Below, one piece after another: positions 33,565 to 42,652 of a stretch of DNA of 64,000 bases. The position numbers and the translations under genes were made by a program. Within the stretch, counting starts at the first letter, position 1, and every line of letters begins with the position of its first letter. Source of the DNA: Nonomuraea aurantiaca (GTDB lineage: Bacteria; Actinomycetota; Actinomycetes; Streptosporangiales; Streptosporangiaceae); contig NZ_JAIWNB010000015.1 in NCBI RefSeq assembly GCF_020215705.1, forward strand, positions 62,001-126,000. The letters are read 5' to 3'. Under the pieces are notes generated by a model. It saw only the letters and a list, made by a program, of their open reading frames with translations. It searched no databases and was not told where the DNA came from.

Positions 33565-35044
33565 CGCCGCGGCGCAGCGTGATCGCCGCCGCGATGCAGG
33601 CCAGGGGGACCGCCGGCAGGACGTAGCGGTAGTCGAACTCCGCCGTCGCGGCGGGCGCGAGCAGCAGGCCGAACGCCCCGAGCCAGGGCAGGATCACCGG
33701 CCCGCCGAACCGGCGCCAGCGGACCACCGTGCCGTACAGGCCGATCAGCATCACGCCGCCCAGCACGATGCCGGGCAGGTAGACCACCTGCTGGTAGCCG
33801 CTCATGATCTGCGCGAAGGGTGCGACGATCTTCGTCTCGGGCGGGCCCTGCTCGTAGGTGTAGGCGTCGGTGTCCGTGCGGCCCTGGTAGGAGGGCCACT
33901 GGGGCAGTCGCTTGGGATTGCCGCTGTCATCCAGCTCGTAGAACGGGATGAAGCGATACATGTTGTACGTCTTCTCGTCCGGGAAGCGCGGCCGGCCCCA
34001 GTTGAAGGCGCGGAAGAAGTCACGCGCCACCACCTTCAGGTAGTCGCCGGGCTGCGAGGTGATCGCCCGCGTGGCGAACGCGCTGGCGGCCTCGTTGGTG
34101 ATGTCGGTGAACTTCTTGCCCGCGCCCCAGCGGTGCAGCACCTCACCCGTGCCCTGGCCGTCGCCGTTGCCCTGGCCCCAGAGGTACCACTGCGCGTAGT
34201 CCTTGCGCTGATTGACCGGATCGTTGATGCACAGGAGCAGCATCTGGAGCTCCCGATATTTGTCGATGTGCATCTTGTTGCAATCGGCGAAGATCGCCGT
34301 GCGCATGTAAAGGATGAGCCCGTCGCTGTTGGTCATCGCGAATTTACCGAAATTTGTTGAGAACCACCCCATGTAGGCGAGGACCGGGACCGCGCAGGCC
34401 ATGATCACGGCCACGATCGCCTTCCACCCGGTCCGCTTGATGAGCAGGTACGCGACGACCAGGGCGAGGATCGGCAGGCCGATCGAGCGGGTGAGCGCGG
34501 TGAGCGCGAGCAGCAGCCCGACGACCACGCCCAGCTTCCAGGACATCCGCCGGTTCCACAGGACGATCGTGATCACGCCCACGACCAGCAGCGTGAACAG
34601 CGTGTCGGACATGATGAGCTGTTCGAGCTGGATCTGGTAGGCGTCGAACAGCACCGGGACGGCCGCCAGCGTCGCCCCCCACTTGGGCAGCCCGAACTTC
34701 GCGCGCAGCAACGCGTAGATGAGCGCGCCCGTGGCCAGGCCCATCAGGTGCTGGGACATGGTCACCAGGGTGAAACTGTGGAACGGCTTGAGCAGCAGCA
34801 GCCAGAACCCGTAACCGTCGGGCCGGATCGGGTGCGGCCGGGGGTGCAGCGCCACGGAGACGTACTCGTAGGAGTCGTTGAACCACATCGCCGGGCCGTA
34901 GCCGAGCATGGTGATCAGCCGCAGCACCCCGCCAATGGCGAATGCGGCGGCGAACACCCGATGACGGCCGACGAACGCCCACACGCGCGCTATCCGGCCA
35001 GGGGCGGAGGGGTCCCCGGGGGTAATCTCCGCGACGCTCACCAT
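33500..35044 (-). CDS. Multi-spanning membrane glycosyltransferase (GT-C fold, ArnT/GT39-like)
   Basis: From the ATG at 35044 the protein has 514 residues with about ten hydrophobic segments. The first loop contains MWFNDSYEYVSVALHPRPHP, where the Asp next to Ser/Tyr matches the GT-C active-site position in polyprenyl-phosphate-dependent transferases. A large loop at about residues 240-400 (MRTAIFADCNKMHIDKYREL ...) is extracytoplasmic. It would transfer a sugar from a polyprenyl carrier to a cell-envelope acceptor, unknown. The frame runs about 480 codons further upstream but that part is antisense to the GT2 and metG genes. It is divergent from the GT2 gene (99 bp apart), a likely partner that makes polyprenyl-phospho-sugar. 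Confidence 0.82.
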   Translation of the reverse strand: MVSVAEITPGDPSAPGRIARVWAFVGRHRVFAAAFAIGGVLRLITMLGYGPAMWFNDSYEYVSVALHPRPHPIRPDGYGFWLLLLKPFHSFTLVTMSQHLMGLATGALIYALLRAKFGLPKWGATLAAVPVLFDAYQIQLEQLIMSDTLFTLLVVGVITIVLWNRRMSWKLGVVVGLLLALTALTRSIGLPILALVVAYLLIKRTGWKAIVAVIMACAVPVLAYMGWFSTNFGKFAMTNSDGLILYMRTAIFADCNKMHIDKYRELQMLLLCINDPVNQRKDYAQWYLWGQGNGDGQGTGEVLHRWGAGKKFTDITNEAASAFATRAITSQPGDYLKVVARDFFRAFNWGRPRFPDEKTYNMYRFIPFYELDDSGNPKRLPQWPSYQGRTDTDAYTYEQGPPETKIVAPFAQIMSGYQQVVYLPGIVLGGVMLIGLYGTVVRWRRFGGPVILPWLGAFGLLLAPAATAEFDYRYVLPAVPLACIAAAITLRRGVTWARVRPKPASASEPTTVPA

Positions 35045-35143
35045 GCTGTAAAGAATGCCAGTCGTTTTTAGGACTTGACCCGACCATCCTCGGGCACAGG
35101 GCATGATGGTGGGCTGGAAGAGCCTTAACTGAAGGGTTGAGAC

Positions 35144-36367
35144 GTGGAACTGACGGTGGTCATGCCCTGCCTCAACGAGGCGGAGACCGTGGAAGTCTGT
35201 GTACGCAAGGCACTGGCGTGCATGGAAGAGCACGGCATCGAGGGCGAAGTCCTGATCGCCGACAACGGCAGCACGGACGGCTCGCAGCAGCTCGCCCGCG
35301 ACGCCGGTGCGCGTGTCGTCCACGTCGATGAGAAGGGCTACGGCAACGCCCTCATGGGCGGAATCCGTGCCGCGCGCGGCAAATACGTCATCATGGGCGA
35401 TGCCGACGACTCCTACGACTTCACCTCGTTGCTCCCATTCGTCGAACAACTGCGCGACGGTGCCGATCTCGTGATGGGCAACCGGTTCAAGGGGGGCATC
35501 GCCCCCGGCGCCATGCCTCCGCTCCACCGCTACCTGGGCAACCCGGTGCTGTCGTTCATCGGCCGGCTGTTCTTCCCGTCGGCCATCGGCGACTTCCACT
35601 GCGGCCTGCGCGGGTTCCGGCGCGACTCGATCCTGAAGCTCCAGCTGCAGACGGGCGGCATGGAGTTCGCCTCCGAGATGGTCGTCCGCTCCACGCTGTC
35701 CGGCCTCGACGTGCGCGAGGTGCCCACCACGCTGTCGCCCGACGGCCGCTCCCGGCCGCCGCACCTGCGCTCCTGGCGTGACGGCTGGCGCCACCTGCGC
35801 TTCCTGATGCTGTACAGCCCCAAGTGGCTGTTCTTCTATCCCGGCATCCTGCTGATGATCATCGGACTGGTCGCTGGCACGGCGCTGACGTTCGGCCCGG
35901 TCGAGATCGGCGAGCTCGCCTTCGACGTCGACACCCTGGTCGGCGCGTCGGCGGCGGTGGTGATCGGCTTCCAGGCGGCGTTGTTCGCGCTGTTCACCAA
36001 GGTCTACGCGGCCGAGGAGGGCTTCCTGCCCGAGTCGCCACGCATCCGCAGGCTCATCGACATCGTCACCCTGGAGAAGGGCCTGGTGGTCGGCGGGTTG
36101 CTGGCCCTGGCCGGTCTCGTCGGCCTGGTGATGTCGCTGTCGCACTGGCAGGTCCGCAGCTTCGGCTCGCTGGACCCGCGCGAGTCGCTGCGCATCGTCG
36201 TGCCGTCGGCGACGGCGCTCATCATGAGTTTCCAGACCATCTTCGCGGCGCTGTTCATCAGCATCCTGGGCATCCGCCGCACCCGCGAGAGCTCGATAGA
36301 CGTCGCCGCCAAGGTGGCCGAGGAGGCGGCCGAGGCCGTGTCCCGCGAGGAGTCCCAGACGCGCTGA
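35144..36367 (+). CDS. Family 2 glycosyltransferase with C-terminal membrane domain
   Basis: Residues 1-230 are a GT2 domain of the dolichyl/polyprenyl-phosphate sugar synthase type: TVVMPCLNEAETVEVCVRKA, VLIADNGSTDGSQQLARDAG, GKYVIMGDADDSYDFTSLLP (the metal-binding DADDSY) and GNRFKGGIAPGAMPPLHRYL, then DFHCGLRGFRRD. Four hydrophobic segments follow at about 230-380. Such enzymes load a sugar from a nucleotide donor onto polyprenyl phosphate at the inner membrane face. A GTG at 35144 after a weak GGG site is used. It is divergent from a GT-C transferase that could use its product, and lies just upstream of metG. Confidence 0.88.
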   Translation: MELTVVMPCLNEAETVEVCVRKALACMEEHGIEGEVLIADNGSTDGSQQLARDAGARVVHVDEKGYGNALMGGIRAARGKYVIMGDADDSYDFTSLLPFVEQLRDGADLVMGNRFKGGIAPGAMPPLHRYLGNPVLSFIGRLFFPSAIGDFHCGLRGFRRDSILKLQLQTGGMEFASEMVVRSTLSGLDVREVPTTLSPDGRSRPPHLRSWRDGWRHLRFLMLYSPKWLFFYPGILLMIIGLVAGTALTFGPVEIGELAFDVDTLVGASAAVVIGFQAALFALFTKVYAAEEGFLPESPRIRRLIDIVTLEKGLVVGGLLALAGLVGLVMSLSHWQVRSFGSLDPRESLRIVVPSATALIMSFQTIFAALFISILGIRRTRESSIDVAAKVAEEAAEAVSREESQTR

Positions 36368-36428
36368 TCGTTCGCCTCGTGCCGGGATTCGGTGCGAGGC
36401 GACCGCGGTCGCACCGTAGGCTTGGCCT

Positions 36429-38210
36429 ATGTCCCAGCACATCTTGACCGCCGTAGCGTGGCCGTACGCTAACGGCCCTCGCCACATCGGGCACGTATCC
36501 GGATTCGGCGTGCCGTCCGACGTCTTCAGCCGCTACCAGCGGATGGCGGGCAACAAGGTGCTGATGGTGTCCGGCACCGACGAGCACGGCACGCCCATCC
36601 AGGTGCAGGCCGACAAGGAGGGCGTGAGCGCCCGCGAGCTCGCCGACCGCTACAACCGGGTGATCGCCGAAGACCTGACCGGCCTGGGGCTGTCCTACGA
36701 CCTGTTCACCCGCACGACGACGAAGAATCACTACGCCGTCACGCAGGCGATCTTCAAGGGCCTCTACGACAACGGCTACATCTTCCCCAAGACCACGATG
36801 GGCGCGATCTCCCCGTCCACCGGACGCACCCTGCCCGACCGTTACATCGAGGGCACCTGCCCCATCTGCGGCTACGACGGTGCCCGCGGCGACCAGTGCG
36901 ACAACTGCGGCAACCAGCTCGACCCGATCCAGCTCATCAACCCCAAGAGCCGCATCAACGGCGAGACGCCGATCTTCACGGAGACCGAGCACTTCATGCT
37001 CGATCTGCCCGCCTTCGCCGAGGTGCTCGGCTCCTACCTGCAGTCCAAGCAGGGTGAGTGGCGGCCCAACGTGCTCAAGTTCGCCCTCAACCTGCTGGGT
37101 GACCTGCAGCCGCGGGCGATCAGCCGCGACCTCGACTGGGGCGTGCCGATTCCGCTCGACGGCTGGCGCGACCAGCCCAACAAGCGGCTCTACGTCTGGT
37201 TCGACGCCGTCATCGGCTACCTGTCCGCCTCCATCGAGTGGGCCAAGCGCTCCGGCGACCCCGACGCGTGGCGCCAGTGGTGGCAGAATCCCGACGCCCG
37301 CGGCTACTACTTCATGGGCAAGGACAACATCGTCTTCCACGCCGAGATCTGGCCCGCGATGCTGTTCGGCTACAGCGGGCAGGGCGCCAGGGGCGGCTCG
37401 CCGGGGGCGCTGGGCGCGCTCAACGTCCCGTCCGAGGTGGTCTCCAGCGAGTTCCTGACCATGGAGGGCAAGAAGTTCTCCTCCTCCCGGCAGGTCGTCA
37501 TCTACGTCCGCGACTTCCTGGCCCGCTACGACGCCGACGCGCTGCGCTACTACATCGCCGTGGCCGGACCGGAAAACCAGGACACCGACTTCACCTGGCA
37601 GGAGTTCGTCAACCGCAACAACGGCGAGCTCGTCGCGGCCTGGGGCAACCTGGTCAACCGGTCGATCTCCATGGCGGCCAAGAACTTCGGCGCGATCCCC
37701 GAGGCCGGCGAGCTGACCGACGCCGACCGGGCGCTGCTGGAGCGCTCGCGCAACGCCTTCGGGCCCGTCGGGGCGGAGCTCAACCGCTCGCGATTCAAGA
37801 ACGCCATCACCGAGGCGTTCGACGTGGTCCGCGACGCCAACCGCTACCTGGCCGAGCAGGAGCCGTGGAAGCTCAAGGACGACGCGGAGCGGCAGAAGTC
37901 GATCCTGCACGTCGCCCTCCAGGTGGTCGACGACGCCAAGACGATGCTCACGCCGTTCCTGCCCGGCTCCTCCAACAAGGTCCACGCGATGCTCGGCGGC
38001 GAGGGCGTCTGGTCCGGCATGCCGGAGATGCACGACGTCGACGAGGACGGCGGCACCCCCTACCCGGTGATCACCGGCGACTACCAGGGGGCGGCTCAAT
38101 GGGAGCACCGGCAGATCAAGCCGGGCACGCCGCTCGCGCCGCCCGTGCCGCTGTTCAAGAAGCTCGACCCGAAGGTCGTGGACGAGGAGCTGGCCCGGCT
38201 GGCCGACTGA
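36429..38210 (+). CDS. metG: Methionyl-tRNA synthetase
   Basis: A 593-residue class I aminoacyl-tRNA synthetase for methionine. The ATP motif is PRHIGHVSGF (HIGH-like), the zinc knob is CPICGYDGARGDQCDNCG (four cysteines) and the second signature is EGKKFSSSRQ near residues 345-353 (KMSKS variant with F and S). The anticodon-binding helical domain follows. There is no C-terminal tRNA-binding EMAP domain. Start ATG at 36429. In many actinobacteria metG is followed by tatD, rpfB, rsmA and ispE; here 4.4 kb of other genes intervene. Its 3' end overlaps the convergent monooxygenase gene by 56 bases. Confidence 0.95.
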   Translation: MSQHILTAVAWPYANGPRHIGHVSGFGVPSDVFSRYQRMAGNKVLMVSGTDEHGTPIQVQADKEGVSARELADRYNRVIAEDLTGLGLSYDLFTRTTTKNHYAVTQAIFKGLYDNGYIFPKTTMGAISPSTGRTLPDRYIEGTCPICGYDGARGDQCDNCGNQLDPIQLINPKSRINGETPIFTETEHFMLDLPAFAEVLGSYLQSKQGEWRPNVLKFALNLLGDLQPRAISRDLDWGVPIPLDGWRDQPNKRLYVWFDAVIGYLSASIEWAKRSGDPDAWRQWWQNPDARGYYFMGKDNIVFHAEIWPAMLFGYSGQGARGGSPGALGALNVPSEVVSSEFLTMEGKKFSSSRQVVIYVRDFLARYDADALRYYIAVAGPENQDTDFTWQEFVNRNNGELVAAWGNLVNRSISMAAKNFGAIPEAGELTDADRALLERSRNAFGPVGAELNRSRFKNAITEAFDVVRDANRYLAEQEPWKLKDDAERQKSILHVALQVVDDAKTMLTPFLPGSSNKVHAMLGGEGVWSGMPEMHDVDEDGGTPYPVITGDYQGAAQWEHRQIKPGTPLAPPVPLFKKLDPKVVDEELARLAD

Positions 38211-39378
38211 GGTCATAGTCCTTGAGCGTGATGGCGCTGGCCGTCTTCCGTGCGGTCCGCGCCATCAGCCCGGTAAAGGGCAGATAGGGCATCAGCTTGT
38301 AGTTCTGGTTCATGAACCACCGCATGAACCTGGTCTCCGGCACCATGAACTTGCTGACTCCCTCGCCGGACTTCTGGCAGGTGAGCACGTAGTCGCGCAT
38401 GGCCGCCTCGTACCCGGCGAAGGCGGTCCGGTGGTCGCGGGCTGCCGCCAGCTCGCCCGCGAGCACGTACGCGCCCACCATGGCGAGCCCGGTGCCCATG
38501 CCCGACAGCGGCGAGGCGCACCAGGCGGCGTCGCCGAGCAGTACCACCCGGCCGTGTGACCAGCGGTCCATGCGCACCTGGGCGATGGCGTCGAAGTAGA
38601 AGTCGTCGGCCCGCCGCATGTCCCGCAGCAGCCGGGGCGCCTCCCAGCCGACGCCCGCCATCGCCTGTTCCAGCAGGTCCTGCTGCCGGCGGGTGTCGTG
38701 GCGGTCATAGGTCAGCTCCGGCGAACCGAACCAGAACATGGCCTTGGCCTCGGTGTTCTGCCTGGCGCTGTAGAGGGCGACCATCTTGCCCGGTGTGTTG
38801 TAGGCGTGGCCGCTGTGGTCGAGGCCGAGGTAGTTCTCCGTCGTGAAGACCGCGCAGTACAGGCCCAGGTACGAGATGAACTCCCGTTCGGGACCGAAGG
38901 CCAGCTCGCGCACCTTCGAGTGCAGGCCGTCGGCGCCGACCACCAGGTCGAAGCGCCGGCTCGGACCCCGCTCGAACGTGACGGTGACCCCGTCGGCGTC
39001 CTCGTCGAGCGCGGCGACGGAGTCGTTGAAGATGTACTCGGTGCGGTCCCTGGTGAGGTCGTAAAGGATCTTGGCGAGGTCGCCGCGCAGGATCTCGACG
39101 TCGCCGGCGAACAGGTCGGCCGGCAGGGCGCTCAGCTTCTTGCCCGCCTCGTTGACGTTCCACATGGCGCCCATGTTGGTCTGCTGCCGCTGGATTTCGT
39201 GAAGTATGCCCATCTTGCGGAGCACGGTCAGGTGGACGTCGCCGCGGAAGTCGACGGAGTAGCCGCCCTCACGCAGGGAGGGCGCCCGTTCGACGATCGT
39301 GGTGGAGTGCCCGGAGCGGTTGAGCCAGTAGGCCAGGGCGGGGCCGGCGACGCTCGCGCCGGAGATCAGGATGTCCAT
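38155..39378 (-). CDS. FAD-dependent monooxygenase (PHBH fold)
   Basis: The 407-residue protein begins DILISGASVAGPALAYWLNR, the GxGxxG-type FAD motif (here GASVAG), and contains DLVVGADGLHSKVRELAFGP (DG motif) and RVVLLGDAAWCASPLSGMGT (second FAD motif GD). It is a class A flavoprotein hydroxylase; related proteins tailor aromatic polyketides or inactivate tetracyclines and rifamycins. The substrate is unknown. It is followed on the same strand, upstream, by the large SARP/NB-ARC gene 24 bp away, so the regulator and the enzyme are probably co-transcribed. The stop overlaps metG's end. Confidence 0.87.
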   Translation of the reverse strand: MDILISGASVAGPALAYWLNRSGHSTTIVERAPSLREGGYSVDFRGDVHLTVLRKMGILHEIQRQQTNMGAMWNVNEAGKKLSALPADLFAGDVEILRGDLAKILYDLTRDRTEYIFNDSVAALDEDADGVTVTFERGPSRRFDLVVGADGLHSKVRELAFGPEREFISYLGLYCAVFTTENYLGLDHSGHAYNTPGKMVALYSARQNTEAKAMFWFGSPELTYDRHDTRRQQDLLEQAMAGVGWEAPRLLRDMRRADDFYFDAIAQVRMDRWSHGRVVLLGDAAWCASPLSGMGTGLAMVGAYVLAGELAAARDHRTAFAGYEAAMRDYVLTCQKSGEGVSKFMVPETRFMRWFMNQNYKLMPYLPFTGLMARTARKTASAITLKDYDLSRPAGPAPRPRPSGRAS

Positions 39379-39402
39379 GCCGACGAGCCTCGCCTGGCGC
39401 GC

Positions 39403-42400
39403 TCACCGGAGGCTCACCCCGAGCTCACCGGGCAGGGTGGCGATCGTGCGCAACGGTGAGACGGCGATCACCGCCTCGGACACGCCCGCCAGGAGGGCCG
39501 CTTGGGAGTGAGTGAACGCCGCGCCCTCGTTCCAGGCCCGCTCGTACGCCTCCTCGCCCAGGACGGCCCGCGCCCGGGCGGAGGTGTCCTCGCCGATGGG
39601 TGTGCCGGGATGGATCCCGCCGAGCATCACGGTGGCGGCCCCCAGCAGCTTGGCGGCCATGCACGCGCCGTCGGCGGCTGCTCGCGAGTCGCCGGGGCCG
39701 GGCCGCCCGTCGCCCGCGCCGAGGTCGTTGAGCGCGAGCCGGGCGAGCAACTCGAACGCGCCGGCGCTCTCCGGCGCCGGGCCCGTCGCGACCGCGACCT
39801 CGACGGCCTGCCGGTAGGAGGTCCTGGCCGCGTCGCGGTCGTCGGCGGCCTCTGCGAGCCGGCCCAGCCCGACCAGGATCCGGATCCTGTTGCCGGCGCT
39901 CCTGAGCCACCGGGGATCCGAGCGCCGCAGCGCCTCCTCGTAGAGCTCGCGGGCCGTGACCAGCTCGCCCTCCTCCAGCGCCAGGTCGCCGAGCCCGCGC
40001 AGCGCGGACGCCACGTTCGTCGGCACGCCCACGCGCCGGGCCAGCTCGGCGGCCCGCTCGTAGTCGGCCCTGGCGGCGGCCGGGTCGGCGCGCAGGTTGT
40101 GGTCGCCCCGGTTGCACAGCAGATCGGCCAGGTCCTCGGTCGCGCCCAGCTCCTCGGCCAGCGCGATCGCCTCGTCGGTGTGGGCCAGCGCGGTCTCCCG
40201 GCTGCCGTGGAGGCCCGCCAGCATGGCCAGCGCGTCGAGCGAGAGCATCGAGCCCCACCGGTCGCCGAGAGCGCGCAGGTCGTCGAGCGCCGAGACCAGA
40301 TCGGCCTGCGCCCGGGTGTGCTCGCCACGGGCCAGCAGCGAATAGGCCCACATGAACCGGGACATCGCGCGTTCCCAAGGGTCGGGGCTGTGCGCGGCCC
40401 TGGAGATCACCGCGAGCGCGGCCTCGGGGGCGTGCGTGGCCGCCGTGATCATCGGCCACAGGAACGTGAGGACGGGATAGTCGCGCGCCCCCCCGCTCGC
40501 CGACACGATCGCGTCGGCCGCGGCGGAGTGCCGGGTCCACAGCTCGCCGGCCGTCTCGTCGCCGGCCGTGGCCAGAAGGCAGAGCACGTACGCGTCGCCG
40601 AGGTCCGGATCCGGCCCCGCCGTGTTGAGCAATTCGATCGCCGAGGCCGTGGCCGTGCCGCGCATCCCGCGCATCCACAGGTATGTGGACTGCGCCGCCA
40701 GCAGCCGCATGCCCAGCCGCACCTCGCCCGCCTCGGCCGCCCAGGTCAGGGCGGCCCGGAGGTTGTCGTGCTCGGCGGACAGCGACTCCAGCCAGTCGAG
40801 CTGCTCGGCCGCGCGCAGGTGCGGGTCGGCCCGCTCGGCGAGGGCGAGGAAATAGCGGGCGTGCGCACGCCGTACGGAAGCTTCGCCGGTCAGTTCTTCC
40901 GCGCAGAAGGCGCGGATGGTCTCCAGCATGCCGTAGCGGCCGTCCGTGACGGTCACCAGTGACTTGTCGGCGAGCGAGTCGAGCAGGTCCTCGGCGTCGG
41001 GCAGGCCGCACACCTCGGCGGCGGCCCCCGCCGTCGCGCCGCCCGCGAACACTGTCATCCGCGCGGCCATCGCGCGTTCGCCCTCGGTGAGCAGCTCCCA
41101 GCTCCACGCGACGACCGCGCGCAGTGTCTGGTGCCGGGCGTCGGCGGTGCGGCTGCCGCGCGACAGCAGCTTGAAACGGTCGGTGCCGAGGCGTTCGGCC
41201 AGCTCGCGGGCCTCATGCGTGCGTACGCGGGCGGCGGCCAGCTCGATGGCCAGCGGCAGGCCGTCGACCGCCGCGCAGATCTCGCCGACCGCCTCGTCAG
41301 CCACGAAATCTGGGCGAACCGCCTTCGCCCGGTCGGTGAACAGCCGCACAGCGTCCGCCTCGGACAGTGGACGGACCGGCCAGAGGTGCTCGGCCGTGAT
41401 GCCCAGCGGCTCGCGGCTGGTCGCCAGGACGCGCAGCTGGGGACAGGCTTCGAGCAGCCGTTCGGCCAGGGCGGCGATGTCCTCGATCAGGTGCTCGCAG
41501 TTGTCCAGGACCAGCAGCGACGGCCGGTCGGTCAGCACGGTGACCAGCCGGTCGAAGAAGCCGTCGGACGTGGCGGACCGGGGGCCGAGCAGCCCGCCTT
41601 CGCGTATGCCCAGCGCGGTGAGCAGCGCGCGCGGGAGGTCGTCGCCCTCGGTGAGGGCGGCCAGCTCGGCGAGGCAGGCGTCGGGGCGCCGCCCGGCGAC
41701 CTCGACCGCCAGCCGCGTCTTGCCCGCGCCGCCCGGCCCCAACAGCGTCACCAGGCGGGCCGAGCCGAGCAGCGTATCGACCGCGGCCAGGTCGTAGTCC
41801 CGGCCGACCAACGTGGTGAGCCGGGCCGGCATCCCCGACCTGGCGTTTCGTTCGGCCGGCCGCTGCTCGGATGCTCGGGGCGCGGTCTGTTCCGCTGGTC
41901 CGGCGGTGGGTGGCGTCAGGTGGGTGAGTTCGCCGCGTAAGAGGCTCTGGTGCAGGCCGGACAGCTCGGGCGAGGGGTCGGCGCCCAGCTCGTCGGCCAG
42001 CAGCCGCCTGGCCTGCTCGTACGCGACCAGCGCCTCGGCCGGCCGGCCGTCCGCGCTGAGCGCCCGCATGAGCTGGCCGCGCAGCCGCTCGCGCAGCGGG
42101 TGGCGTTCGATCAGCTCGCCGAGCTCCGGGATCGCCGCCCGCTGCGCGCCGCGCCGCAGGTCGGCCTCGATCCGGTCCTCCTGGGCGGCCAGGTGCCGCT
42201 CTTCGAGGGGTACGGCGTGCGTCGCGTCGAGGTCGGAAAGCGCGGGGCCGCGCCACAGGGACAGCGCCTCGCCCAGCAACGCGGCGGCCCGGCCGGGATC
42301 GGCATCGAGTGCCTGCCGCCCCTCCTCGGCCAGCCGCAGGAACCGGTGCGCGTCGACGTCGCCCGGATCGACGGCCAGCCGGTAGCCCGTGGCCGCCCGC

Positions 42401-42633
42401 TCGACCATGATGCCGTCGCCGCGCAGCCTCGACACCTGGGAGTGCAGGGCATGCTGGGCGTTCTTGGGCGGCTGCTCGCCGTACAGGACGTCGATGAGCC
42501 GGTCGTGGGGGACGACCTCGCCGGGCCGGATGAGCAGCAGGGCCAGCAGGGCTCGCCGGGACCGGCCGCCGAGTGGCACCTCGGCGCCGTCCGCGCGCCA
42601 GGCACGGGTGCTGCCGAGAATGCCGAAGCGCAT
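39403..42633 (-). CDS. AfsR-like giant regulator: SARP DNA-binding and BTAD domains, NB-ARC ATPase, TPR
   Basis: From ATG 42633 there are 1076 residues. About 1-95: OmpR-like winged helix (SRRALLALLLIRPGEVVPHD, then RLIDVLYGEQPPKNAQHALH). About 95-240: BTAD domain. About 275-600: NB-ARC ATPase with Walker A GPGGAGKT at 299-306, VLDNCEHLIEDIAAL and VDGLPLAIELAAARVR. The remainder is TPR-like helical repeats. This is the AfsR/SARP architecture used to switch secondary metabolism on ATP-dependent signals. The start is just 19 bases from the divergent start of tatD, a very tight divergent junction. It appears inserted, with the monooxygenase, between metG and tatD. Confidence 0.88.
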   Translation of the reverse strand: MRFGILGSTRAWRADGAEVPLGGRSRRALLALLLIRPGEVVPHDRLIDVLYGEQPPKNAQHALHSQVSRLRGDGIMVERAATGYRLAVDPGDVDAHRFLRLAEEGRQALDADPGRAAALLGEALSLWRGPALSDLDATHAVPLEERHLAAQEDRIEADLRRGAQRAAIPELGELIERHPLRERLRGQLMRALSADGRPAEALVAYEQARRLLADELGADPSPELSGLHQSLLRGELTHLTPPTAGPAEQTAPRASEQRPAERNARSGMPARLTTLVGRDYDLAAVDTLLGSARLVTLLGPGGAGKTRLAVEVAGRRPDACLAELAALTEGDDLPRALLTALGIREGGLLGPRSATSDGFFDRLVTVLTDRPSLLVLDNCEHLIEDIAALAERLLEACPQLRVLATSREPLGITAEHLWPVRPLSEADAVRLFTDRAKAVRPDFVADEAVGEICAAVDGLPLAIELAAARVRTHEARELAERLGTDRFKLLSRGSRTADARHQTLRAVVAWSWELLTEGERAMAARMTVFAGGATAGAAAEVCGLPDAEDLLDSLADKSLVTVTDGRYGMLETIRAFCAEELTGEASVRRAHARYFLALAERADPHLRAAEQLDWLESLSAEHDNLRAALTWAAEAGEVRLGMRLLAAQSTYLWMRGMRGTATASAIELLNTAGPDPDLGDAYVLCLLATAGDETAGELWTRHSAAADAIVSASGGARDYPVLTFLWPMITAATHAPEAALAVISRAAHSPDPWERAMSRFMWAYSLLARGEHTRAQADLVSALDDLRALGDRWGSMLSLDALAMLAGLHGSRETALAHTDEAIALAEELGATEDLADLLCNRGDHNLRADPAAARADYERAAELARRVGVPTNVASALRGLGDLALEEGELVTARELYEEALRRSDPRWLRSAGNRIRILVGLGRLAEAADDRDAARTSYRQAVEVAVATGPAPESAGAFELLARLALNDLGAGDGRPGPGDSRAAADGACMAAKLLGAATVMLGGIHPGTPIGEDTSARARAVLGEEAYERAWNEGAAFTHSQAALLAGVSEAVIAVSPLRTIATLPGELGVSLR

Positions 42634-42652
42634 GGACGTTACTTTAGAGGGC

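Noticed and set aside
35045..36487. Long minus-strand extension of the GT-C transferase frame
   Set aside because: It is antisense to the GT2 and metG genes and is rich in shadow composition (His/Arg/Gln); the real start is 35044.
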